Source: Microbacteriaceae bacterium (GTDB lineage Bacteria > Actinomycetota > Actinomycetes > Actinomycetales > Microbacteriaceae). From it: a stretch of DNA of 33,186 nucleotides. Below, one piece after another: positions 8,307 to 20,363 of the stretch. The stretch is taken from NCBI GenBank assembly GCA_027490915.1, contig JAIXXG010000110.1:1-33186 (forward strand), written 5' to 3'. Position 1 is the first letter of the stretch, and each line of letters begins with the position of its first letter. The translations under genes and the position numbers were made by a program. A model generated the notes under the pieces. The model had not been told where the DNA came from and made no database searches. It saw only the letters and a list, made by a program, of their open reading frames with translations.

Positions 8307-11300
8307 TCAGACGGCCGCGCCGGCCGCGACCGCTCGGGCCTCCGGCGCGGGCGCCTCAGCGGGCGCGAGCTGGAGGCCGGTCATCCGAAGCGTCTTCTCG
8401 TACTGCAGGGTGACCGGCACTGCGAACTCGTCGTCCTCGACGCCGTATCGGCCCTCGGTGCCGAGCGCGACGATGTTCCACGGACGACCGTTGGCCGGAG
8501 CCGACGCCGCGCCCCGCTCGATCACGAACTGCCGGTAGTCGTAGTCGGCGGCGTGCGCTTCGTCGAGCCGCGGCGAGTAGGTGTCGACGAGCAGCCGGCC
8601 CGCGGCGAGGTCCCACTGCAGCAGGCGCAGAAAGCCGGTCGCGCGCTCGCCCGACGGCGTGCGGAACTCCTGGTAGTCGGCGAGCAGCTCGACGACGTCG
8701 TGGCCCTCGATGCCGCCGGCGTCGGGGGTGACGATCGCCCCGAGCCCGTGATAGTGCCCGGCGAGCACGGCGACGACGGTGCGGTTCGGCGCGACCACCC
8801 GCTGCCAGAGCTCGTCGGCGCTGCTCAGCCACCGGTTGTCGGTCGCGCGGCGGGCCGGGTCGTACGGCGTCATCGGCGTCAGGTGCTCATGCGTGGCGAC
8901 GATCACGTTGTGGCCGGGATGCGTGCGCACGACCTCCTCGGCCCACGCCAGCTCGCGCTCGCCGTAGCCGTAGCCGATCGACAGCACGAGCATCGGGGCG
9001 GGGCCCGCGTCGACGATCGTGTAGCTCGACGTGGCATCCCCCGGCGCGATCGGGGTGAAGCCCGGGTTGTCGGCGTAACGCTCCGGCCCGAAATACTCGG
9101 TGTAGAGGTCGGTCGTGATGCCGCGTTTGGTGTCGTGGTTGCCGGGCAGCACGGTGGTGACGAGCCCGGCCTCCTCGAGAATGCTCTGTGCCGCGGATGC
9201 CCGCTCGAACTCGATCCGCGCCCGAGCATCCGACTGGTCGGGGTCGACCCAGCTCTGCACGAGGTCGCCCGTGTGCACGACCGCGGCGACCGACCGCTGC
9301 CGCGAGAGCTCGACGATCCACTGCGTCATGCGCTCGTACTCCTCCGGATACCCCTCAGCGAGGTACTGAGTGTCGGTGAGATGCACAACGGTCGCGTCGA
9401 TGGTCGCGGGGTCGGCGAACGCGCCATCCGGCGCGAACGGGGCCGCATCGGCCGGAGCGGGCAGCACCTGCACGAGCAGAGCCGCGACAGGCGCGCCGTC
9501 ACCGGTCGCGCCGGTGACCGAGACCGATCCCGCGCTGTCGGCGAGCGCCTCGCCGAGCACCCGCCACTGGTCTCTCTCCGCATCCCACCCGGAGAGCAGG
9601 ACGCGATGGCGAGCACTGACCGCTCCCGACCAGGTGAGCGAGCCCTCGACCGGACGCTCCAGCTCGAGCCGCAGCGCCGGATACTCGTAGCCGCTGGCGG
9701 AGGCGCGCGGCAGCGCGTCGGCGAGGTCGGCGAGGTCGGCGATCGGGACCGCGTTCGCCAGCTCTCCGCCGACCACCCCATCACCGGCTGTCGTGCCCGC
9801 GACGGCCCGGACGATGGTCAGCTGCTCGCCCCCGTCGAGCGTCGAACCGCTCACGGAACCCGCCGGGCTCACGGGGCTCGACGGGTTCGTCAGCGATGCC
9901 CGTGCCGCCGCGCGCGTAGTCGCGCGGGCGTCGTCGAGCGCCTCGGCACGGGCCGGGCTCGACGGCTCGCCGAGCGAAGACGCCGCGGTGACGAAGTCGA
10001 CGAGGTCGACCCCCGTGCGCCCGACGCGGTGATACGTCTCACCGAGCACGCGGTCGGGCTGGAAGGTGACGAGCGAGACGCCGTTGGTGCACGGCGAGGG
10101 GGGCTCGATGCTCTCGTCCATCTCGTTGACGTGATAGGCCCCGACCCGGTCGGCGATCGAGCCGTCAGGAAGCTCGAGCAGCACGCCGGCGCCGAGAAAG
10201 TGGAGGGGGTCGGCGAACCGCAGCGCCGCATCCGTCGCCGTGCCCTCGGCGGCCACGACCAGCGCGCCCCCCGGCTCGAGAGTCGTGCCGGGGGCGAACT
10301 CGACCAGCGGCACCGAGCGGCGGAAGCCGTCGCGGCCGCAGGACCACAGCCGCCACCCCTCGAGCGGCACCGCGAGGTCTCCGTCGTTGCGCAGCTCGAC
10401 CGCGTTGAGCGGCGTGTCGATCGCCGCGACGTCGAGCGGGTCGGTCGCGAGCTCGGAGATTACGACCCCCGCGTCGACCACGGGAGCCGAGCGCAGCGCG
10501 TTCTCGGTGCGCGCGTTCGGTGCTGCCGGGGTTCGCGGCGCGACCACCCAGCCCGAGCCGTCGGCCAGCAGCTGGTGGCTCTCGCCGCGCGCGGCGTCGA
10601 GAGCACGCGGCAGCTTGTCGGGGCCCGACTGGCAGGCGCTGTCGTGCGTGTGCGCCGAGGCCACCTCGTCGACGAGCGCCCCCGCCGCATCGCGCAGCTG
10701 CAGCCCCCACGCCGTGTCGGCGAGCGAGGTCGCCATCGCCGCGACCGCCGACGGGATGCTCGCCTGCGGCCCGGCGACCACCAGCTGCTCCCCCGGAGCC
10801 AGGCGGTCGTCGGCGCCGAAGATCACCTGCGGCTCACCGCGCCATCGCTCGCCCTCGGCGGTGCACCGTTCGAGCCGCCACCCGTCGAGCGACACCGTCG
10901 TCGACCCGTCGTTGCGCAGCTCGACGACATCATCGCCCGAGCCGGCCGCACCGAACGGCGCGACCTCGGCGATGCGCACGGTGCCCGCCACGGCCGACAC
11001 TGGCGCGACCGCGACCGCGTTCGGCGCACCGGGGGTGGCGATCGCGATGCGGAAGGCGCCGGGCTCGGTCGTCGTCGCCCCGAATCGCTGGTAGCTCTCA
11101 CCGGCTGCGGTGTCGACGATGTCGGGCAGCGAGCCGCTCGGGTCGCACTCGCTCGTCATCGGCCACGGCGTCATGGGGTAGACAGCGACCGAGTCGGCGA
11201 TGCGCCGCTGCGGATCTTCGAGCACGTAGCCATACCCCGCGGCACCGAAGCCGCCGCTCACCACGTCGTCGGGTTCGACGCCGCCGGGCCGTTCGCCCGC

Positions 11301-11675
11301 CCGGGCGATGAGGTACTGCTCGCCCGGCTGCAGCACCACGCCGGAGAAGTCGGAGTCGGGCACGCCGCGCTTCGCCCGCAGTCCCTCGTCGGTGCACCGG
11401 TAGAGGTTCCAGCCGCTGAGATCGACCGGCTCGGACGACACGTTGGTGAGCTCGACGAAGCTGGCCTCGGCACGGTCGGCGGTTCCCGGCGCGACCTCGC
11501 TGATGATCACCGGATGATCGTCCCGACGCTCGTGCGCACCGCTGCTGCCGCCCTCCTCCGCGGCGGCCGCGGTGGCCGAGGTCACCGTCGCGCCGAGCGC
11601 GAGAGCGATGGCGAGCACCGTGCTGAGAAGCGAGCGAGCGGAGAGCGGAACGGCACGACGCGGCGCGGAGGTCAC
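8307..11675 (-). CDS. Secreted multidomain protein: three lamin-tail-like domains plus metallophosphoesterase
   Basis: 1122 residues, GTG start at 11673-11675 with GAGGG just upstream. A Sec signal peptide is clear: RR near the start, a hydrophobic core at about 14-30 and an Ala-rich cleavage region near residue 39. Three repeated beta-rich units follow, each opening with a VIISE/VRIAE/VVISE strand and containing VELTN or VELRNDG and a LDGW-type turn with a Cys pair. These look like lamin-tail (LTD) domains, beginning near residues 55, 232 and 403. A linker leads to a calcineurin-like phosphoesterase from about 761: DTQ (Asp768, in place of the usual DxH), GD at 803-804, GNHD at 845-848, HEH at 929-931 and GHYH at 973-976. 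It probably hydrolyses an extracellular phosphoester; the substrate is unknown. No LPXTG anchor or C-terminal helix is seen, so it is likely released. Confidence 0.88.
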   Translation of the reverse strand: MTSAPRRAVPLSARSLLSTVLAIALALGATVTSATAAAAEEGGSSGAHERRDDHPVIISEVAPGTADRAEASFVELTNVSSEPVDLSGWNLYRCTDEGLRAKRGVPDSDFSGVVLQPGEQYLIARAGERPGGVEPDDVVSGGFGAAGYGYVLEDPQRRIADSVAVYPMTPWPMTSECDPSGSLPDIVDTAAGESYQRFGATTTEPGAFRIAIATPGAPNAVAVAPVSAVAGTVRIAEVAPFGAAGSGDDVVELRNDGSTTVSLDGWRLERCTAEGERWRGEPQVIFGADDRLAPGEQLVVAGPQASIPSAVAAMATSLADTAWGLQLRDAAGALVDEVASAHTHDSACQSGPDKLPRALDAARGESHQLLADGSGWVVAPRTPAAPNARTENALRSAPVVDAGVVISELATDPLDVAAIDTPLNAVELRNDGDLAVPLEGWRLWSCGRDGFRRSVPLVEFAPGTTLEPGGALVVAAEGTATDAALRFADPLHFLGAGVLLELPDGSIADRVGAYHVNEMDESIEPPSPCTNGVSLVTFQPDRVLGETYHRVGRTGVDLVDFVTAASSLGEPSSPARAEALDDARATTRAAARASLTNPSSPVSPAGSVSGSTLDGGEQLTIVRAVAGTTAGDGVVGGELANAVPIADLADLADALPRASASGYEYPALRLELERPVEGSLTWSGAVSARHRVLLSGWDAERDQWRVLGEALADSAGSVSVTGATGDGAPVAALLVQVLPAPADAAPFAPDGAFADPATIDATVVHLTDTQYLAEGYPEEYERMTQWIVELSRQRSVAAVVHTGDLVQSWVDPDQSDARARIEFERASAAQSILEEAGLVTTVLPGNHDTKRGITTDLYTEYFGPERYADNPGFTPIAPGDATSSYTIVDAGPAPMLVLSIGYGYGERELAWAEEVVRTHPGHNVIVATHEHLTPMTPYDPARRATDNRWLSSADELWQRVVAPNRTVVAVLAGHYHGLGAIVTPDAGGIEGHDVVELLADYQEFRTPSGERATGFLRLLQWDLAAGRLLVDTYSPRLDEAHAADYDYRQFVIERGAASAPANGRPWNIVALGTEGRYGVEDDEFAVPVTLQYEKTLRMTGLQLAPAEAPAPEARAVAAGAAV

Positions 11676-11738
11676 GCCCTCACGGTCGCCAGCGCGAGTG
11701 AACGGAACCCGTCATCGGCGGGTGTGTCGGGTGAACAG

Positions 11739-11780
11739 CACGAGGCCGCGACCCCGGGTTGCGGGGGTCGCGGCCTCGTG
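11739..11780 (-). terminator. Strong terminator hairpin behind ilvC
   Basis: Perfect 17-nt arms at 11739-11755 and 11764-11780 with an 8-nt loop, starting 43 nt downstream of the ilvC stop in the minus direction. No T-run follows. It ends the ilv operon before the secreted phosphoesterase gene. The rest of 11676-11823 shows nothing else definite. Confidence 0.75.
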
Positions 11781-11823
11781 GGGTCCTCAGCGGGTGGCGG
11801 AGGAGGTGGGGTGGCGCGGGTGA

Positions 11824-15226
<3,403 letters not shown>

Positions 15227-15277
15227 GAAGACGGCTTCCTTGAAGAGTCGGTGGTCGGAGCAGGATCGACCGCGTGA

Positions 15278-15583
15278 CTACCCCGTGACGGCTCCCTCGG
15301 ACGCGGAGCGCACGAGCTTGGAGTACTTGGCGAGAACGCCACGGGTGTAACGCGGAGGCAGGGGCGCCCAGTCGGTGCGGCGCGCCTCGAGCTCGGCTGG
15401 GTCGACAAGTAGGTCGAGCGAGCGAGCAGCGATATCGACCCGGATGAGATCACCATCGCGCACGAATGCGATCGGACCAGCGTCGACCGCTTCGGGAGCT
15501 ACGTGGCCGATGCACAGGCCGGTTGTGCCGCCCGAGAATCGTCCGTCGGTCAAGAGTAGTACATCTTTTCCGAGCCCTGCCCC
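15278..15583 (-). other. Segment of atypical codon use: 3' end of ilvD
   Basis: From about codon 463 of ilvD to its stop, codons that are almost absent from neighbouring genes become frequent: GTA, CTA, CTT, TTG, AAA, GAT, GGA, GGT, CGA, GCA, GCT, ACA and CCA, and nearer the end CGT and GTT. Roughly two of every five codons in 15398-15583 are of this sort. The reading frame and family motifs are kept ([23 protein letters not shown]). This suggests a recombined segment from a less GC-biased relative, or locally relaxed selection. Confidence 0.6.
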
Positions 15584-16972
15584 CTTGATGCGGGCGGTGA
15601 TGGCGAGCATCTCGCGCATGCCGGGGCCGCCCTTGGGGCCCTCGTAGCGGATGACGATGATGTCGCCCTTCTGGATCTCTCCGGCCGAGAGGGCGTCCAT
15701 CGCCGCCCGCTCGCGCTCGAACACGCGGGCGGGACCCTCGAACACGACCGAGTCGAAACCGGCCGTCTTGACGACCGCGCCCTCGGGGGCCAGCGAGCCG
15801 TGCAGGATCGTGATTCCGCCGGTCTTGTGGAAGGGGTTGTCGAGGGTGCGGAGCACCTTGCCGTCGAGGGGGCGCGGGTTGAGCTCGGCGAGGTTCTCGG
15901 CCATCGTCTTGCCGGTCACCGTCATCACGTCGCCGTGCAGCAGGCCCTCGTCGAGCAGCGCCTTCATGAGAACGGGCAGGCCGCCGTGGCGATCGACGTC
16001 GTTCATGACGTAGTTGCCGAACGGCTTCACGTCGGCGATGTGCGGCACCTTGTCGCCGATGCGGTTGAAGTCGGCGAGGGTCAGGGGCACCTCCGCCTCG
16101 TTCGCGATGGCGAGCAGGTGCAGCACGATGTTGGTCGAGCCGCCGAGCGCCATGCCGACCGCGATGGCGTTCTCGAAGGCCTCCATCGTCATGATGTCGC
16201 GGGCCGTGAGACCGCGCTTGAGCATCCGCACCACGGCCTCTCCCGAGCGGTGCGCGTAGTAGTCGCGACGGCGATCGGCGGATGCGGGGCTCGCCGACCC
16301 CGGAAGGCTCATGCCCAGCGCCTCGGCCACCGACGCCATGGTGTTGGCGGTGTACATGCCGCCGCACGTTCCCTCACCCGGAGCGAAGGAGCACTCGATG
16401 AGCTTCGCGTCCTCCATCGACATCTTGCCCGCCTGCACCGCGCCGACAGCCTCGAAGCTGTCGATGATCGTGATCTCTTTCTCAGTGCCGTCGGAGAGCT
16501 TCACCCAGCCGGGGGCGATCGAGCCCGCGTAGAGGAAGACGCTCGCGAGGTCGAGGCGCGCCGCGGCCATGAGCATGCCGGGGATCGACTTGTCGCAGCC
16601 GGCCAGCAACACGCTGCCATCGAGGCGCTCGGCCTGCATGACCGTCTCGACCGAGTCGGCGATGACCTCGCGACTGACGAGCGAGAAGTGCATGCCCTCG
16701 TGGCCCATCGAGATGCCGTCGCTGACGCTCACCGTGCCGAACTGCAGCGGATAGCCGCCGCCGGCGTGCACGCCCTCTTTCGCCGCCTGCGCCAAGCGCC
16801 CGAGCGAGAGGTTGCAGGGGGTGATCTCGTTCCACGAACTGGCGATGCCGACCTGCGGCTTGTCCCAGTCTTCATCGCCCATGCCGACGGCGCGCAGCAT
16901 GCCGCGAGCAGTCATGGCTTCGATGCCGTCAGTGACGGCGCGGGAACGGGGCTTGTGATCAGGCGCGCTCAT
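15278..16972 (-). CDS. ilvD: Dihydroxy-acid dehydratase
   Basis: 564 residues from ATG 16970-16972. Dehydrates 2,3-dihydroxy-isovalerate and -methylvalerate to the keto acids used by IlvE. It is an Fe-S enzyme of the IlvD/Edd family: cluster cysteines are in place at Cys53 (EITPCN), Cys126 (AGCDKSIPG) and Cys203 ([13 protein letters not shown]), with the Mg2+ ligand Asp85 in VSDGIS and the probable carbamylated Lys128. The C-terminal motif [11 protein letters not shown] carries the catalytic serine. First gene of ilvD-ilvB-ilvN-ilvC; it starts 9 nt after mrpG. There is no Shine-Dalgarno site, but a TAGAAT box lies 6 nt before the ATG, suggesting a leaderless message. The 3' part has unusual codon use (see 15278-15583). 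Confidence 0.97.
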   Translation of the reverse strand: MSAPDHKPRSRAVTDGIEAMTARGMLRAVGMGDEDWDKPQVGIASSWNEITPCNLSLGRLAQAAKEGVHAGGGYPLQFGTVSVSDGISMGHEGMHFSLVSREVIADSVETVMQAERLDGSVLLAGCDKSIPGMLMAAARLDLASVFLYAGSIAPGWVKLSDGTEKEITIIDSFEAVGAVQAGKMSMEDAKLIECSFAPGEGTCGGMYTANTMASVAEALGMSLPGSASPASADRRRDYYAHRSGEAVVRMLKRGLTARDIMTMEAFENAIAVGMALGGSTNIVLHLLAIANEAEVPLTLADFNRIGDKVPHIADVKPFGNYVMNDVDRHGGLPVLMKALLDEGLLHGDVMTVTGKTMAENLAELNPRPLDGKVLRTLDNPFHKTGGITILHGSLAPEGAVVKTAGFDSVVFEGPARVFERERAAMDALSAGEIQKGDIIVIRYEGPKGGPGMREMLAITARIKGAGLGKDVLLLTDGRFSGGTTGLCIGHVAPEAVDAGPIAFVRDGDLIRVDIAARSLDLLVDPAELEARRTDWAPLPPRYTRGVLAKYSKLVRSASEGAVTG

Positions 16973-16978
16973 GCCCTG

Positions 16979-16984
16979 ATTCTA
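16979..16984 (-). promoter_or_regulatory. -10 box for leaderless ilvD, formed by the mrpG stop codon
   Basis: TAGAAT on the minus strand is a near-ideal -10 box; its first three bases are the mrpG stop TAG. Six nucleotides separate it from the ilvD ATG, so transcription would start on the A of the start codon. No good -35 is seen and no ribosome binding site is present. It would let ilvDBNC be expressed independently of mrp. Confidence 0.5.
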
Positions 16985-17389
16985 CGGGGCCGCTTCGTCC
17001 TCCCAGGCGCCTCCCGGCAGTTCGCCACCCGGCGCTGAGTCGACGTCGGCGGCGAGCTCGTCGACCTCGAGGGTCGACGGGTCGAAGTCGCCGTTGCGGT
17101 ACCCCGCGCGACCGACCATGTGGGCCGAGATGGGGGCGGTGAGCAGCTGCAGCGCGACGACCGGCACGAGCAGCAGCAGCACGGTGGCGCTGCGGGCGCT
17201 GAGCGCGATCGCGACGACGACGAGGATGAGCCCGAGGATCTGCGGCTTGGTCGCGGCGTGCAGGCGCGAGAGCGGGTCGGGGAAGCGCCACAGCCCGATC
17301 GCCGCGGCGAGGGTCAGCAGGGCCGCCACCACCAGCAGCACGGCGGCCGCGATGTCGAGGATGCCCGCCACGGTCTCAGCGTCGCTCAT
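16982..17389 (-). CDS. mrpG: Na+/H+ antiporter subunit G (MrpG/MnhG)
   Basis: 135 residues from ATG 17387-17389. Small membrane subunit of the multi-gene Mrp cation/proton antiporter. Three helices are visible (about 8-30, 42-65 and 68-90), with the family hallmark FPDPLSRLHAATKPQILGLIL between the first two. A hydrophilic, acidic tail of about 40 residues follows (DPSTLEVDELAADVDS). It overlaps mrpF by 14 nt and ends 9 nt before ilvD. Last gene of the mrpACDEFG operon. Confidence 0.94.
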   Translation of the reverse strand: MSDAETVAGILDIAAAVLLVVAALLTLAAAIGLWRFPDPLSRLHAATKPQILGLILVVVAIALSARSATVLLLLVPVVALQLLTAPISAHMVGRAGYRNGDFDPSTLEVDELAADVDSAPGGELPGGAWEDEAAP

Positions 17390-17735
17390 CGTCGCCCCCC
17401 TCCGGGCTGGGCAGCGCCGTCTCGGCACCGGTCTGCTGCGACTCATCCGGCTGCGCCCCCGTGGGCTCGGCCCCGGCGCGCGACACGAAGCGCGCGACGG
17501 CGACGCTGCCGAGAATGCCCGTGGCCGCGAGCACCACCATGAGCGGGATCGTGCGCGTGTGGCCCGAGATGACCATCTCGGCGCCGACGACGAGGATGAG
17601 CGTCGTCAGCATGACGTCGCTCGCGATGAGGCGATCGATGAGCGTCGGCCCGGTGATGATGCGCGCGAGCACGAGCAGCACCGCCACGGTGGCGAGACCG
17701 CCGGCGAGCATCCACAGCACGGTGAGGAGGGTCAT
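17376..17735 (-). CDS. mrpF: Na+/H+ antiporter subunit F (MrpF/MnhF)
   Basis: 119 residues from ATG 17733-17735, overlapping the mrpE stop by 4 nt. Three helices match the family: residues 3-25, 36-57 with the RIITGPTLIDRLIASDV loop that marks MrpF, and 63-85. A hydrophilic tail of about 30 residues, rich in Gln, Glu and Pro, overlaps the start of mrpG. It is part of the core MrpE-F-G module thought to build the cation path together with MrpA and MrpD; that role is family knowledge. Confidence 0.94.
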   Translation of the reverse strand: MTLLTVLWMLAGGLATVAVLLVLARIITGPTLIDRLIASDVMLTTLILVVGAEMVISGHTRTIPLMVVLAATGILGSVAVARFVSRAGAEPTGAQPDESQQTGAETALPSPEGGDDERR

Positions 17736-18301
17736 GCGCGCACCGCCTCCCACTCCTCGCGCGAGCCCCACGCGCGCAGCAGGTCGCGCTCGAGGCTGAG
17801 CACGTGGTGACGGGCCTTCTCGACCTCCTCGGGCGAGCGCACCCCGAGGGTGTGCACGTAGAGCACCGTGCTCGCGCGATCGACCTCGACGACCACCGAG
17901 CCGGGCACGAGCGAGACGGCGAGCGCCGTGCCCGTGAGGATGAAGTCGCTGCGAGTGTGCAGGTCGACCTTGATGAGCGCCCCGCGGTGGCGGCCGCGGG
18001 GGCCGACGGCGAGCAGCGCGACCTGGAACGAGGCGATCGCCATCTCGACGAGCACGCGCAGCACGAACACCGCGAACCAGAACGGGTTGAAGCGGCCCGA
18101 GAGCTGCACCGGCGGCAGGTAGAAGGTGGTCGTCACCACGAGGGCCACGACGACGCCCGTGACGATCGTCAGCGGGGTGATCGAGCCCCACAGCATCATC
18201 CAGAGCAGCACGAGGGCGGCGAGCAGCGGCAGCTTCTGCCGCAGGCTCACCCGCACCCGGGCGCCGCGGCCGCCGCGCGAGCTGACGGTGATGCCGGTCA
18301 T
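17732..18301 (-). CDS. mrpE: Na+/H+ antiporter subunit E (MrpE/MnhE)
   Basis: 189 residues from ATG 18299-18301, overlapping the mrpD stop by 4 nt. Two to three N-terminal helices (about 25-43, 44-62 and 78-103, including NPFWFAVFVLRVLVEMAIASFQVA) precede a soluble C-terminal domain with the conserved PGSVVVEVDRASTVLYVHTLGV strand-turn block. The RSDFILTGTALAVSLVPGS segment before it is typical of MnhE. Length is usual for the family. Its start is set by the overlap. Confidence 0.95.
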   Translation of the reverse strand: MTGITVSSRGGRGARVRVSLRQKLPLLAALVLLWMMLWGSITPLTIVTGVVVALVVTTTFYLPPVQLSGRFNPFWFAVFVLRVLVEMAIASFQVALLAVGPRGRHRGALIKVDLHTRSDFILTGTALAVSLVPGSVVVEVDRASTVLYVHTLGVRSPEEVEKARHHVLSLERDLLRAWGSREEWEAVRA

Positions 18302-19902
18302 CGGTCGGCCTCCCCTGTGGTCTCGCCCGCCGTCTCGCCCGCGGAGCGCGCGTCGTCGCCGAGCACGACGGCGATGTACGCGCCCGGTCCGTCGAGGTTC
18401 TGAGCGGCGCGGTCGGCGAGGGCGTAGAGCGGCCCCGCGAACACCGTGAGGGCGAGCCCGACCGCGACCATGCCCGCCGTGCTGAGCGTCATGAGTCGCG
18501 GCGTCGCGCGCGTCTCGGTCGTGGTCGGCTGGTCGGGGGCCTCCTCCACCGCGCGCAGCAGGCGGGTCTCGTCGCCCTCCACGTCATCGGCGGGGCGCCA
18601 GAACGCGAGGTTCCAGACGCGCACGAGGGCGTAGAGCGTCAGGAGGGAGACGAGGGCGCCGCCGCCGATGAGGGCGTAGGCGAGGGCATCCCCCTGCACC
18701 GCTGTCGCCTGGAACAGCCCGAGCTTGCCGATGAAGCCCGAGAACGGCGGGATGCCGCCGAGGTTCAGGGCCGGGATGAAGAAGAGCACGGCGACCAGCG
18801 GGGCGCTCACGAGCAGCCCGCCGATGCGGGTGATCGAGGTGCTGCCCGCCTCGCGCTCGACGAGGCCCGCGGCGAGGAAGAGGGTGGTCTGCACGACGAT
18901 GTGATGCACGATGTAGTAGATCGCCGCCGCGGTTCCGGCCACCGTGCCGAGCGCGACGCCGAGGATCATGTAGCCGATGTGGCTGACGAGCGTGAACGAC
19001 AGGATGCGCTTGATGTCGGCCTGGGCGACGGCGCCGAGCGCGCCCACCACCATGGTCAGCAGGGCGACCACCATGAGGGCGGGATTGAGCTCGGGGGTCG
19101 GGAAGATGACCGTCTCGAGCCGGATGATCGCGTAGACGCCGATCTTGGTCAGCAGGCCGGCGAAGGCCGCCGTGACGGGCGCGGGCGCCGAGGGGTAGCT
19201 GTCGGGCAGCCAGAACGAGAGCGGGAAGACGGCGGCCTTGATGCCGAAGGCGACGAGCAGCATGACGTGCAGCAGCACCTGCACATCGAACGGCAGGTCG
19301 TCGACGCGCTCGGCCACCTGAGCGAGGTTGACCGTGCCGAGCGCGCCGTAGACCATGCCGATCGCGGCGAGGAACAGGATCGACGACAGCAGGCTGACGA
19401 TGACGTACGTGACGCCGGCCCGGATGCGCGACCGCGTGCCCCCGAGCGTGATGAGCACGTAGCTCGCGACGAGCAGGATCTCGAACCCGACGTACAGGTT
19501 GAACAGGTCGCCCGCGACGAAGGCCACCATGACGCCCGTGGTGAGGATGAGGTAGGTCGGGTAGTAGATCGACACCGGGGTCTCGTCGTCGCCGTCGGCG
19601 AGACCCTGACCGATCGAGAAGATGAGAACGGCGAGCAGCACGAGCGACGACACCACGAGCATGAGCGCCGACAGCCGGTCGACCACGAGCACGATGCCCA
19701 GCAGCCCCCAGTTCGCCGCCTCGACGACGACCGCGCCCTCGGCATCGACGCCGATGAGCAGGGCGACGCTGATGCCGAGCACGGCGGTCAGCGCGAGCGC
19801 CGCGACGATGCGCTGCGGGCGCGCGCGGCGCCCGAGCACGAGCGTGAGGGCCGCGGCGAGCAGCGGCACGAGCACGACGAGCGAGACGAGGGCGGCCATC
19901 AT
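18298..19902 (-). CDS. mrpD: Na+/H+ antiporter subunit D (MrpD/MnhD)
   Basis: 534 residues from the first of two adjacent ATGs at 19900-19902; the ATG overlaps the mrpC stop. One of the two large proton-translocating subunits, homologous to the NuoL/M/N antiporter-like subunits of complex I. About 14 hydrophobic segments are visible. Key conserved parts are LFNLYVGFEILLVASYVLI with the proton-path glutamate, PLSFWLPDSYPSAPAPVTAAFAGLLTKIGVYAIIR with the essential lysine, and IKRILSFTLVSHIGYMILG. The loop near residue 440 and the C-terminus are acidic and hydrophilic. Length is near the family norm. Confidence 0.96.
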   Translation of the reverse strand: MMAALVSLVVLVPLLAAALTLVLGRRARPQRIVAALALTAVLGISVALLIGVDAEGAVVVEAANWGLLGIVLVVDRLSALMLVVSSLVLLAVLIFSIGQGLADGDDETPVSIYYPTYLILTTGVMVAFVAGDLFNLYVGFEILLVASYVLITLGGTRSRIRAGVTYVIVSLLSSILFLAAIGMVYGALGTVNLAQVAERVDDLPFDVQVLLHVMLLVAFGIKAAVFPLSFWLPDSYPSAPAPVTAAFAGLLTKIGVYAIIRLETVIFPTPELNPALMVVALLTMVVGALGAVAQADIKRILSFTLVSHIGYMILGVALGTVAGTAAAIYYIVHHIVVQTTLFLAAGLVEREAGSTSITRIGGLLVSAPLVAVLFFIPALNLGGIPPFSGFIGKLGLFQATAVQGDALAYALIGGGALVSLLTLYALVRVWNLAFWRPADDVEGDETRLLRAVEEAPDQPTTTETRATPRLMTLSTAGMVAVGLALTVFAGPLYALADRAAQNLDGPGAYIAVVLGDDARSAGETAGETTGEADR

Positions 19903-20363
19903 CGGGTGCCCTCCCCCGCTGCGTCCGCGCGCATCGGCTCCGCATCCTCGACCGGGAAGTCGGTGTCGCCCGCGTCGGGCGCGACCTCCTCGAGCGGCAT
20001 GGTGACCGTGCCGGCGCGCAGCGCGACATCGTCGGCGTCGTCGGCCACGTCGTCGGCGTTGGCGAGGCGCCACGAGCGGTAGATGAGCGCGAGCAGGAAC
20101 GCCGACACCGCGAAGGTGATGACGATCGCCGTGAGGATGAGCGCCTGCGGCAGCGGGTCGTTGTACGCGGCGGGGTCGAGCGACTCGTCGTAGATGGGGG
20201 CGAAGCCGGCCGGCCCTCCCATGATGAGAATCAGCAGGTTGACGCCGTTGCCGAGGAGCAGGAAGCCGAGCACCACGCGCGTGAGGCTGCGCTCGAGCAG
20301 CAGGTACACCCCGCACGCGATGAGCGCGGCCATGACCACGACGAGCACGAGAGAGACGGTCAT
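19899..20363 (-). CDS. mrpC: Na+/H+ antiporter subunit C (MrpC/MnhC), with acidic tail
   Basis: 154 residues from ATG 20361-20363, overlapping the mrpA stop. NuoK-like membrane subunit: helices near residues 3-24, 28-50 (TRVVLGFLLLGNGVNLLILIMGG) and 72-95 (DPLPQALILTAIVITFAVSAFLLAL), the last being the family hallmark. Beyond residue 100 there is a strongly acidic tail of about 50 residues containing the near-repeat DDVADDADDVA; Bacillus-type MrpC proteins end around residue 113, so this is an extension. Function of the tail is unknown. Confidence 0.95.
   Translation of the reverse strand: MTVSLVLVVVMAALIACGVYLLLERSLTRVVLGFLLLGNGVNLLILIMGGPAGFAPIYDESLDPAAYNDPLPQALILTAIVITFAVSAFLLALIYRSWRLANADDVADDADDVALRAGTVTMPLEEVAPDAGDTDFPVEDAEPMRADAAGEGTR

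Noticed and set aside
15227-15277. Leader peptide attenuator or T-box before ilvB
   Set aside because: The gap is only 51 nt and has no run of Ile, Leu or Val codons and no terminator/antiterminator pair. The ilvD gap is only 9 nt.
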